In this document: positions 21,811-32,690 of the stretch, one piece after another | How the letters are laid out: each line of letters begins with the position of its first letter | Numbering within the stretch: the first letter of the stretch is position 1 | Source: Hypsibius dujardini | Taxonomy: Eukaryota; Tardigrada; Eutardigrada; Parachela; Hypsibiidae | Reading direction: 5' to 3' | Length of the DNA stretch: 47,699 nt | Assembly (NCBI GenBank): GCA_001579985.1 | Contig: LRSR01009651.1 | Location: 1-47,699 of the forward strand | The notes under the pieces: generated by a model | Told to the model about the DNA's origin: nothing | Seen by the model: the letters and a program-made list of their open reading frames with translations, nothing else | The model's database searches: none | Program-made: the position numbers and the translations under genes

Positions 21811-23217
21811 TCAGGGAACCGAAGTGGAAAAGAAGGATTGTCGTCGTCCTGAAAGCGCGTCCTCTGATTCCCCGCCCAGCAGCCAGAAGGTTACCAGCGT
21901 ACCCTTTCCCTGGATGAAGAGCATTTTCACGTAGAATGCAAGTCGTTTAAGATGTCGAATTCAAAATCAGGCGTGCCTGTGTGATACCTTGATCGGGACG
22001 GAACCTCGTTCCGTCGTCCTGTAACCTCCGATATTGAGCAGCAGATCGTTCGTCTCTTGCGTGATCTGAATCTTCATGGCTGTCAGGAAATACGAATTCA
22101 CAGTATAACAAATAGTTGTCTTATACACCATTAATTATTAGTATCGCTACTGCGATAGTATTATCACAACATAATCAACTTCGTAATTAATAGAAATATT
22201 AGTGTAAATTTAAAACAAAATGTATTTGCAAGCTTTTGATGAGGTCTTTTGGTACCGCCCATTATCAACTGTTGGACCACGCCCAACAAGTCCTCAAATA
22301 CAATCATAACAGCTACTAGTAGCTTGCTTAGTGAGCGACTCTATTCTGCTGTTACAGCTAATTACTTGTCTGTAATTCCGATTTATGTGCTATTTATTAT
22401 CAATTCTATCGTTAAAACTTTACTATTCAATCATGTGGTTTATTGGTTCTAGAGGCAGTTGTACTTGTGCTACCTTCCCCGGTAGATTCCATCCTGGAGG
22501 CGACATTGACCGTGTCACCAAACCTGAAATCAACGAAACCGGTTGATTCGAGCAGGAAATTTGGTTTCTTAGAGTTTTCCATTTAAATCGCCTATCTTTC
22601 TTTAATTTTAATTTTTCTATAAGCTAAAAAAATTAAAAACGGAGAAATTAGTTGCTACAAGATTCCACTTAGCGTTGGGTATTACAACGCATGAATGAAG
22701 AAACAACTCACGCACAGGCAGTATCTCGGCATCTTTAGACCGACAATTCCAGCGACGCAGGGACCTGAAAACAATTATATTCAGATCCATTCAAAATCAA
22801 TCGAGCTGTATCTCAGTTATAAAGTTGGTCATTCAAAGGTCGGGTTCTTCCGGCGGCTGTCTGAAGGTCGCCACTAGCGGGATAAGTTACTTAACATACC
22901 GGAGTTTATGCCTATTCGCACTTGGATATCCTGGCCTGGGCGGTCCGGAATCGTGAATGACCGAATGCCCTTGATAAGGGCGATCGACATGGAGGCGATT
23001 TCAGTAGCATGCCGATTGCCATTTCGCACGGGAAGACCGGACGAAACCTGTAGTAAATTGAGGAAGTGAACCGTTTAATTACAAGGGGTCATTTCTTGCT
23101 TGACATTGAGTCATATGAATGCAGTCGTGTGCATGGGGCTACGGTGATATTCCAGTCACCGCGTCATGCAAGCACACAGACAGGTGAACAGGTAGACAGA
23201 CAGACAGGCAGGCAGGC

Positions 23218-23250
<33 letters not shown>

Positions 23251-26200
23251 GGCAGGCAGACAGACAGACTAACACACAGACAGACACGAACGGACGGGCA
23301 TATAGTTAAATGGCAAACTATTTGTCCGCATACCATGTAGGCATCGCCAATTGTCTCGACTTTGTAAACATCGTACTTCTCGAGCACACCGTCGAAGAAG
23401 GTATATAGGCCGTTGAGTAGGTTGACCACCCCCATGGGACTGCCGGCTGCGGCGATGGTTGTGAAGCCGACAATGTCACTGAAGTAAATGCTGACACTCT
23501 CGAAGGCTTCTGGGTCGACGTGTTCGCCTCTGGTCAAGGCATCTGCGACGGATCTACAAAAAATCTTGACTATGTAAAGATATGTCGACCGGTAAAAAAA
23601 TTACAAGAACAAACAGACAGACGGTCAGACAACCAAATAGATAGCCTAAAAAACAAACAGGCAGGCAGGCAAACAGACAGGCAGATAGATAATCAGAATT
23701 GAAAAGATTTCCCACTTGGGAAGAAGTTGACTTAGTAGTTGCTCCGAGCGACTCTTTTCATCCATGAATTGTTGAGTTTTTTCGGCCACCTTGATCTCTA
23801 AATCCAACGCGTACTGCTCCATCCGTTTAAACAACACGTCTACAATATTGTCTCCGTACGAGCCAATCACTCGTTGTAAACGATCTTTGATTTTTGGAAA
23901 AGTAGGTCGCTCCACAGGAATTTCCTCCCAACAGCGTTCCATTAAATCGTATAGTTCGTTCGAGCATGCCGCCCGTGGCACCCGTGGTCGAACCGGCGGA
24001 ATATTAGCCGAAATAACCTGCATTTATCCAAATCCGGAATGTACCCAAATAAATACACTTTCACCAGCACAATCAATGACACAGACACAAACAGAGACAA
24101 AATTTAGGCATAAACATAAACCCAGGCACAGACAGAGAACAGATACGAGACCGACACGGACACAGACGCAAACACAGGCACAGACACAGACACAGACACA
24201 GACACAGACAAGCAGGTAGGCAGGCAAACATGACAGATCGCGTGGTATTCAGTCCAGTCAAGCATACCACGTGTCACGTGTACATATCGAGGTACCAACT
24301 GACCTCGGTTAAAATCTCATGCTCTGACATCTCCAATGGGTCGTTCGGCAATTCGAACGGTCCACTCCTAAGAATTATTTGTTGGAGGATGATGGCAAAG
24401 CTATAGACATCTCCCTTCTACAAAGAAATTCAGACACCTGTTTTATTTAGTAGTTAAAAACAAGAGTTAGCCCATTCCTTTAGGCCCACAACCTCTACGC
24501 AGTACCTGGGTGCCCTCCGCAGGCATTGTCTGCCGAAGCAGTTCCGGTGAGCGCCACAGAAGTTCTTCGATGTTTTCGCGACTGTGACTCTCACTAGCCC
24601 GGTATGGCTGTAAAAAGGCAGGATCCCGAAAGAAGGGCAGACCGTAGTCGGATATTTTCAGCGTGAAGCGTGTGTCCATCAGACAGTTGTGGCCGGTGAG
24701 GTTCCCGTGTGACACCATCGGGCTGGTATGGAGATATGTCATGCCCTAGTTGAAAACAGATTGCAAATAAAAAAATCTTTCCAGTTAGTTTGCATGAAGC
24801 TAAGAAAGTGAACAAAGGAATGAGCCAGACTTTCAAACTCACAAAGACAACATCTTTTATCAGACTGTTCTTGAAACTCCAGTCGAGTTTGATCGCCGAG
24901 TAATTCAGCATGTCCATGAGCGAGCCTTTTGGGCAGGCTTCCGCCACGACATACTGGCAACGCCCATTTGCGAGCAACCCGATCCCGATGAAGTGCTGCA
25001 AGTTGGGGTGAGTTGCGTTTTTCAGCTGGACGAGGAGAAAAAAAAAGACGGAAACACTTTCACTTTTACTTTCAACACACGTAAAAGCTCCCACACCTTC
25101 TCTTTCAGTGAGCAGACATGAACGTATAAAGGAATGCAAAATACATAATAAGATATATTACATTACAATGTCTATAATAAATGTATTATGCAATTGTATT
25201 ATTTATATAAGAATATAATTTTAAGAACGTACCACGTTGAACCTAGAGATCATCTCGGAGGTAGGCAGCTTCTCTAAGACACTGACGTCGGTGAGCGCGA
25301 CTAGGGCGTTTTTGTACTTTCCCAGGATGTCGCAGTTGAAGCCGGATAGCCCGCTCATCGTCGCCGCACCAGTAGTGGTCCCGTGACTATTCTGCAACGG
25401 TAGTTCCTAGTACCTCAATCACTCGAAACGATGCTCAATAATAATTACAGCTGTAAATACTTGCATATGCGAGGTGGTCAAAGATATGTGCACACTTGCT
25501 TTTAATGCCTCTGTGCCCACGTTAAAGCCAACCAACCAAAGCTCAGCAAAATAGATGGTCCGAGTTAGAGCCAACGTGAGCAGGTGGTCCGAGTTCGAGC
25601 CAACGTGAGCAGGTGATCCGAGGTCGAGCCAATTTCAACCAACGCGAGCAGGTGGTCCGAGTTCGAGCCAGTTTCAGCCAACGCGTGCAGGTGGTCCGAT
25701 TTCAAGCCAGTTTCAGCCAACGCGAGCAGGTAGTCCGATTTCAAGCCAGTTTCAGCCAACGCGAGAAGGTGGTCCGAGTTCGAGCCAATTTCAGCCAACT
25801 GCTCGCGTTGGCTGAAATTGGCTCGAACTCGGACCACCTATTTTGCTCGGATTTGGTTGGTTGGCTCTAACTTGGTCACAAAAGCAAGTGTGGGTGGGAA
25901 ATAAGGCAGTCGTACCAGTGACTTTTTCGACATGGCACCACTGCCGGTGCGATTTTGCTTGACCGTCAAGTCGTCCTGGTAAATTTTCCACCAATCGGGA
26001 TTGTAATCCTGGCTCAGTACTCTGAAGTGCAGTCAAATATAAGTACAATTCAGTACCACTTAAATTTGAATTTAATTACTAATCAGCGCGTGACCAAATT
26101 GATTTTAAATGAAATCAAACACGATTTAATTTAAGGCAAAATAAAAAAAAAGTTTTCCTGCAAATTTGAATCAAATTTTATTTGAAATTAATTTTGATCT

Positions 26201-29200
26201 AACGTGGTGTTAAGTTTTCTGTCAATTAATTTTAGGTATGTGGGATTTTGAGCGACGGTAAAATTTCGAGACCCATTCGAAGTTGTCCCTGTACGTACTT
26301 CAGCTTCATCACGGCATAGGTCGCTGCGCCCGCAACCGCGAGGAGAACCAGTAGCGGCATGACGACCACGACGGCCAAGGTTCCTCGCGGAAGAGTTTCC
26401 GGCTCTCTACACTGATCATCCCGGAATCCACAACGAGGCTCGTCCGGCGGCATCTCACCGTCGTTGACGAACCACAAGGTTGGGTCAATCAGCAGGAAGG
26501 TTTGATTGGCGCCGCCCGTCGCGTACCGCAAGAACTGAATCGCCACCTAAAGCGACAAGCGACAAGTCGTTTCAATCATTTTTTTTCGCGTCTTCTTTTA
26601 ACGTTTGATAATACGAAATTGCAGCTGCAATTTCCCCTTTGTGTGAGATCCCACCTTGTATTGGCCAGTGTCCGGCTGGAACGTCTTCAAGTCCAGGTCG
26701 CGATCTCGTTCGCCGTTCTTGGCGATCCTCAGTGCGCCAGTGATTCCGGAAAATTCCTTCCCCACTATTCGCCGCGTTAGAGCTGTCCCGTTTCGGTAGT
26801 CCAAACCGTGCAGCGACATCGTATTCACCTCTTGAGCGTATATCATGATGCTTTCATAGAAGCCCATGACGACCGGATCTGGCTGAAATTTAACAATGAC
26901 TGATGCCTTGATCGATACCTTGATTGATTGAACGATTGATTGATTGATTGATTGATGCCTTGATTGATTGATGCCTTGATTGATGCCTTGATTGATTGAA
27001 CGATAGATTGATTGATTGATTGATGCCTTGATTGATTGAACGATAGATTGATTGATTGATTGAATCTTACGACAGACGTTTTTATCATACGCGTTCGAGG
27101 GCCTTGAAAGTGTAATTGTACTGCTCTTTGGCCTTGATTTTGATGGATATGGCGAGGTTGTCGTCAAGACCGTTTCCCGTACTGTCCGACAGGGATAAGA
27201 CCATTAAGCTCTGAAAGGCTTCCCTTGCGTTCTGAAAGCAGCAAATGTACTCTTATACAGTTCCTTGAAAGTTACTTGCAAACTTTTGATTTGATGTATC
27301 GTGAACCGCAAGACTTCACATGCTATAAAGCTTTTCATTTCTTAAAGCAAAAACAGGCCGAAATCTGGTCACCAATCACAAAGAAATAGATTTTATTCAT
27401 TCGGAAAGTATATTTGAAAACAAGGACTGAAATTCGGCACAGTGGAACTGAAAACGGGTGCCAGACTGAATCAATCGAAGAAAACGACAAAAAATCAAGA
27501 TTTCTGTGCAACGAAATTCATAATGCGTGTGTCGAGTTGATTGATCGATAAGGCGGTTTGAAATTTTCACCAGTCAAACAACGTGTAGTCTTGTTTGCCA
27601 AACTACACCAAATCAAATGTTCGCAAGTAACCTGTGGGCAGCTGTTCCTTGTGTTCGAAAATGCATCTGTGAATGTGAAATGAAGCACATACAGTGTCAT
27701 CGTTGTCTCCCTGGTTGAATTTGATGTGACCCCAGTATGTGAGCTCGTATGGCTCAATGGCAAAGAACACCTGAGTAAAAAGAACCTCCTGCCGTTTACC
27801 GAGTAGAGACATTGAGGCGGTCCGAGTGGACCGTGCGTAATTAGTCACGAAAGGAAAAGGAAATCCCGTGAAGGAACAGGAAACCCCGTGAAGGAACAGG
27901 AAACCCCGTGCGAGGTTCATGAACCACTTACGTAATCCCCTTGGGTTAAACCGAGAGATCGTGCCTGTATCTGTAATTTCACATACGCCAAGCATCATCA
28001 GAATCTCAGTGCAAGATTTGACATTCGACAGTTTCTCGATCGATCGGGAAACCTCTTACCATGAACTGGCGTACCAATCGGGCGTGGGTCAAGAGGAGAA
28101 TCACTGGGAAAAAATTCATACGGAGCAATGATACATCGATATAAATGAAAGTGGATTAATCAGCCTGTTTTCAGTCTGTTATAAAAATTGCTATTTAAAT
28201 TACGTTTAACCAAAAGTAACATGGATAATTGTGATCACAATGGTCACGAATTACTTTGCCTACCTCGTGAGCGATTTTTGGCCTCTTCCAGCATAGCTTT
28301 ACGTCTTTGAGACGTGGAGTCCGCGCCGGTGAAGGGTGTTTCCAGGGAATGCTGGTAGATCCGTTTATGAAAGTTCCGGAAGTAATTCATAATGTACTTG
28401 GCGGTGAAGGAGTAGAAGCTGTTGGAGTCGTCACGAAACACGGACAGGTGACTGTAATTATAGCGCGTGAAAAAGGTCGAGAACGCCAGACCGATGTCTG
28501 ACAGACTAAATGGCACTCGTAAGAGGAGCGGAAAACGGCTCGCTGTAGCATTAAGGGAGAGAGAAGAAGCTCCTGCAGCCGGACATCCGAAAATGGGCAC
28601 GTTGTATTGTTCGGCGATGCCGTACATAGCCACTGCACTCGTCGCGCATCCTACAAGTACGTTGCAGTCGTACAGACACAGACACAGACACATACACAGA
28701 CACAGACACATACACAGACACAGACGCAGACACAGACACAGACACAGACACAGACACAGACACAGACACAGACACAGACACAGACACAGACACCGACACA
28801 GACACAGACAGAAGACGCTGACATCACCAAATACGGAATACCAAAAAAAGCGACAGTTATGTACCAATTCCAACGTAGGCATGGCAGGTCACCCCACTAC
28901 GCAGAAGTCCAAGAATGTTCGTCACTACCGTATGTTGGACCTGTGAACACGACGATCCCGTGGACTGGAACACGGTTCGCAGACGAATCGCTTTGGGAAG
29001 GATGAAGGAATTGGCATTGGCAATCGCAAGGTCAACCGCGGCCGCGACCCTGTCGTACGTCGACACATAAAAGGAGTCGTCTTCAAGGATGATACACAGG
29101 CTCAGGAAAGTTACATTTTCCGCTGTACTCGGGGTCTGGAAGGGGGGAGCTGTATATACGATCGAATCACTTTCCCCACGAACAACACCACAAAAGACTA

Positions 29201-29243
29201 TGGCACTTAAAGCAGCAAAGAATGGACGGAAAAAACAGTTCAT
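21811..29243 (-). CDS. GC1: receptor-type (particulate) guanylyl cyclase
   Basis: Single-span receptor making cGMP from GTP. Twenty exons (complement): 28865-29243, 28264-28650, 28060-28103, 27932-27970, 27693-27770, 27091-27231, 26655-26882, 26299-26546, 25916-26021, 25233-25391, 24843-25025, 24506-24745, 24304-24417, 23716-24017, 23334-23553, 22900-23047, 22716-22764, 22474-22523, 21988-22079, 21811-21909. Every phase closes; 1101 residues. Signal peptide 1 to about 22, ligand-binding region to about 485, membrane segment about 487-509, kinase-homology domain about 550-825, coiled linker ([19 protein letters not shown]), cyclase domain about 884-1080. Catalytic signatures are present: [34 protein letters not shown]. 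The kinase-homology domain has VALT and HGNL instead of VAIK and HRD, so it should not phosphorylate. The tail ([13 protein letters not shown]) is longer than in GC2 and GC3. Introns carry CAGA/CACAGA arrays and a palindromic minisatellite. Ligand unknown. Confidence 0.93.
22240..22473 (+). mobile_element. Dispersed repeat, copy B (GC1 intron 18)
   Basis: It shares ACGCCCAACAAGTCC, a TTACTTGTCTG-like middle, and GTTAAAACTTTACTATTCAA with copy A (21165-21350). Similarity runs up to the donor of the exon at 22474-22523, so the repeat supplies the intron start. Confidence 0.6.
23175..23290 (+). repeat. (CAGA)n array in GC1 intron
   Basis: CAGA/CAGG units within the intron 23048-23333, about 45 bases from the donor of the first catalytic exon. 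Confidence 0.95.
23605..23692 (+). repeat. CAGA/CAGG array in GC1 intron between linker and catalytic exons
   Basis: Degenerate ACAGACAG and GCAGGCAGGC units in the intron 23554-23715. GC2 and GC3 have a short intron of about 75 bases here without any array. Confidence 0.85.
24075..24215 (+). repeat. (CACAGA)n array in GC1 intron
   Basis: Imperfect CACAGA units, most regular at 24178-24210, in the intron 24018-24303. GC2 and GC3 lack it at the matching intron. Confidence 0.9.
25488..25892. mobile_element. Palindromic element with internal 48-base minisatellite (GC1 intron 9)
   Basis: The left end (about 25491-25580) and right end (about 25800-25892) are inverse copies of about 90 bases, including CACACTTGCTTTTA / AAAAGCAAGTGTG and AGCCAACCAACCAAA / TTTGGTTGGTTGGCT. 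The interior repeats a unit with CAACGCGAGCAGGTGGTCCG and GAGCCAGTTTCAGC about five times. It lies in the intron 25392-25915 and has no coding capacity. Confidence 0.82.
26925..27065 (+). repeat. (GATT)n with GATGCC interruptions in GC1 intron
   Basis: Blocks of TTGATTGATTGATGCC and GATTGAACGATAGATTGATT are tandemly arranged in the intron 26883-27090. Confidence 0.93.
27853..27912 (+). repeat. Three tandem CGTGAAGGAACAGGAAACCC units
   Basis: A roughly 20-base unit occurs about three times, in the intron 27771-27931 of GC1. Confidence 0.85.
28670..28812 (+). repeat. (CACAGA)n array in GC1 intron 1
   Basis: About 23 CACAGA units with CACATA variants fill most of the intron 28651-28864. The matching GC2 intron (41979-42691) instead holds copies of a dispersed repeat. 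Confidence 0.95.
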
Positions 29244-32159
29244 AGTTAGAATTATTACGAATAAACAAAGTCATGGGAGTAAATAGTTCCTTTCCTTGGT
29301 AGTTTTCCTTGTGCTTCTACATTCTACACTGATTGTGGTTCCTCACGTACATGTGAGGGACTGATAGGCAGGCACTCGAGTACTTCAGGGTCGTACGGTT
29401 GACTTCCCATCTGAGCTACGCCTTCCCCTAGATCGCGATTTGTCATCCAGGTTTATACACACAGCAGCGACAAGTCGCTCGGTGCAGCAGCGATATGTCG
29501 CTCGGTGCAGCAGCGATATGTCGGTCGGTGCAGCAACATCACTTGACGATGAAACAGATTGAGCAGTCACGATCGCGATGAAAGACTTCCCATAAATCTT
29601 TCTTATTCTTTAGTCTGAGCTGTTTTCGCTTAACCCGTTAACGTCCACTACCACTAGTGGATCCGGATTCAGATTTCGATGTGATAGATCCGATGAACGA
29701 TCCGACTTGATTTGAAAACCAAAAATATTTTTCCCAGTTATGGTTTCACTAGTTTGAGCATTCAATCAATTAATCAATCATCAGTTTTTCATAGGAATCA
29801 ATTTTAGTCCTTTTTCAGCGAAAATTCGGTGACTTGTTTTGACCATTGGTCACAACCTGACCATTCATCCGATCCAAACACATTTTTTTCAAGTCGGCAA
29901 GCTGTGATTAATCTGATAAACACAAAAGAGTTCGTCTTTTTTATCATGTTTAGCATTTTGTTGGCGGTCGGCAATCTCAGCAATCCAAAAATAGACAAAA
30001 CTGGCCGACTTTGATCATTTTTGTCGGAAATTGGTCATTCAACGAAAGTAAAACTAATCTGAAATCTCAAAAACAGTTGCATTTGCCAAAATCGATCGAA
30101 CGCTCTGCAAATGAAAAATCAAAGGTCGCTCTGTCGACTTTTGTACTTTTTTTTAACACCTTGTCACTTTTTTTATAACTTGATTGATTGATTAATTGTT
30201 TATTCCACTTGCGAAGAAAAATGAACATGAAAGAACTTTACATACAATTTCTACTTGAAGTTCTTCAATGTTCATTTTTCTTTCGTTGGCGGAATAGGTA
30301 ACTAATCAATCAATCAAGCCATGGAAAAAGCAGTGATACGGCGTAATAAAAAGTGGCTCAAACTTGGATCACAAGATTTTGCTGATGCTCGGTAAAAGCG
30401 TGGCTCGAATTGGTTCGGACAAAATTGACGCCACATGTGTAGCAGCTGTATTAAGTTACCGTTCGTGATGCTAAAAGCTGTGTAATTACGTTAACGTGGT
30501 ATGGCTTAAAGCCAGCGAAAAGGACGTTGCGGGATTATCTTGTTCCGTAAATAGCTTTATTCTTGCGTGGATAAGGTTAATTATTCTTCCTGCGGTCTTC
30601 GCAGCAAGAGCTGATATATCCTCCTACTGTAATGCACATTCGAACAGTGCTGCAATTCTTCACTAAGCCCGCAAATGAATGTAATCCGGCTTGGGACCAA
30701 AAGAAATTTAAAATCAATAGAATTTATGTCCCTAAAAATTGACCGTCATGTCATAATCAGCACAGCAGTTGTAAATTCATACTGCCATGAGCGTGAGCTT
30801 AACTCACAAACAACAGTGTTTGCATGAGGGTTAGACATTTCCAGTGGTTAAAGAAATATGACCGATTTCCCGCATTACCATGCGGTATCTGCAGACATCG
30901 ATCCTTCGGTAAAAGGGTAGTAGAGGGTACCGCTGTTGAGAAACCTATATGATTTGGCACAAGTATACGTTTGCTTCGGTGTTTCGGTCCTTGTCTGTTT
31001 CTTTTTCTGTTTCATCAAAAACCCATCAAAAACCCATCAAAACCCATCAAATGATAATGGCTTTTGTTTGTTCTGCGCTCTCAGTGGGAAACACCAACAC
31101 ATCGAAACAAACGTATACAAGTACCAGGAATATATAGGCTTTTTATCATGGGTACCCGATTCTTCCCGATCCTTCGTGGGGATTTGCGTGGATTGAAAAG
31201 AAGGGTGGATTATTCAAGCCGGCCAGTGTCAGTACACGTACAACTGCCAGGTGTGACCTTGGAGGTGCACTCAGTCTCTGCGCTCATCCATTTTGACTGG
31301 AATCCAGCTTACTTTATCGTAATCAAGAACAGGTTGTACCCAGGCAGGAGCCAGTCAAGAGTTATCTGTAGGGAGTGTTTAGTCAACTACAAAACACTAA
31401 GATCAAGTAATTTGTTACTAGAGATTTCAGTTTAGTTGAAGCTGAAGTTTTATTTCAGTTCGAGCGTTGCCGAAGATGAACGTCTGACAACTTTAGGGAC
31501 TAGCTCTCAATAAGCGATAAAATCTGTTTGTTCTCAGTATTAGTAAGAAATACCTCAACTTAAGGAATCAATTCTGTTTTCGCAAAACAATTGACTGAGC
31601 TCTTCGATCTTCCGTCGATCGCATCGATTGCTAGTTTTAGATTAGTCAAGTTTTGTCATACCGACACTTTTTATCTTTACGAGTGAAATCATGGTTGAAA
31701 TCATGAAATCAGCAATATTTTGTCATCACAATAAACACTACTTTTACTACTTCTACTAAACTACTTCTTGCCAATCGATTCCAAAATGTTTTGTGGCAAT
31801 CTAATCAAAACTCGAGGAGTAAAAATATTTTTAATGGAGTCATGCTTGCTTTACCTGAAAGTATGAAAGTGGAATCACAACTTCTTCTATTTATAGAAAA
31901 TAACTATTGTTTAGAAAAATCTAACCTAACATTAACAATTTAGGAATGCAAAGATCGGAATGATTAAATGCACAGATCTTGTTTTCACTGAGCAGAAGAG
32001 AAGAAACATGCAGACGACCAAACCTGAGCGAGAGCATTCTTTACAGCGGTGATTGTGTAGCTTGATTGATTGATTGAACTCAAGGAGAACCTCAACGTCA
32101 ATCGCGAGAACTTAATTCTCTTTGCAAGGTTTTTCTTGGATACAGTCGATGCAAGTTCA
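29244..32159. other. Spacer upstream of GC1
   Basis: No convincing gene. It should include the GC1 promoter, but no motif is clear. It holds a trimer of a CAGCAGCGATATGTCGCTCG-type unit (about 29459-29540), a foldback at 30178-30317, a short AAACCCATC repeat (about 31018-31055), and open frames up to about 120 codons (for example near 31064-31435) that resemble nothing I know. Confidence 0.6.
30178..30317. mobile_element. Short foldback element
   Basis: The left arm GATTGATTGATTAATTGTTT continues to GAAGAAAAATGAACA. The right arm TGTTCATTTTTCTTTCG continues to AATCAATCAATC. Arms are about 50 bases around a loop of about 40 bases; there is no coding capacity. Confidence 0.78.
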
Positions 32160-32690
32160 CCAGTAGGACTGAGTACGTTCGCCATTTTTTCTTCTTTATT
32201 TTGATACTTTGGAAGAAGTTGACTGAGCAATTGTTCCAATCGATTTTTTTCATCCATAAACTGTTGCGTCTTCTCCGCCACCTTCAGCTCCAGATCCATT
32301 GCGTACTGCTCCATCTATTTGAACAGCACGTCAACGATATTATCACCAAAGTCGCCGATGACTTTCTTCAAACGCTCTTTGATCTTGGGAAAGGTCGGAC
32401 GCTCCACGGGAATCTCCTCCCAGCAGCGTTCCATCAAATCCTGCAGCTCATTGGAGCAGGAGGAGCGTGGAACTCGTGGTCGAACGGGTTGGATGTTTGC
32501 CGCTGCAGCCTTTTCACGCAACCGCGAAGCATCCAATTAAATTTTTTTTTTAGCATGTGACATCGGGTTTTGTGCCCATGCCTCATTAAAAATTTCCCTT
32601 TCAGACAACTGAAGTGGCTCGTTCAAACGGTCTACTCCGCAAAATGATCTGTTGTATAATTGTGAAGCTGCAGACGTCACAGCTCTAAAC
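32160..32690 (-). pseudogene. Truncated receptor guanylyl cyclase fragment (kinase-homology end and linker)
   Basis: This matches two adjacent exons of GC2/GC3: the [19 protein letters not shown] exon (about 32560-32672) and the linker exon (32208 to about 32508; [35 protein letters not shown]). The first copy has small deletions, a frameshift and a lost donor. The second has an in-frame TAG replacing an Arg codon before MEQY. It keeps intron-derived bases after the linker exon (GTATCAAAA), so it came from genomic DNA and is not a retrocopy. No ligand-binding, membrane or catalytic exons flank it. A leftover promoterless fragment is the simplest reading. Confidence 0.88.

Noticed and set aside
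31064-31435. Open frame of 123 codons upstream of GC1
   Set aside because: No recognisable motif, no supporting splice structure, and the composition is like the surrounding spacer.
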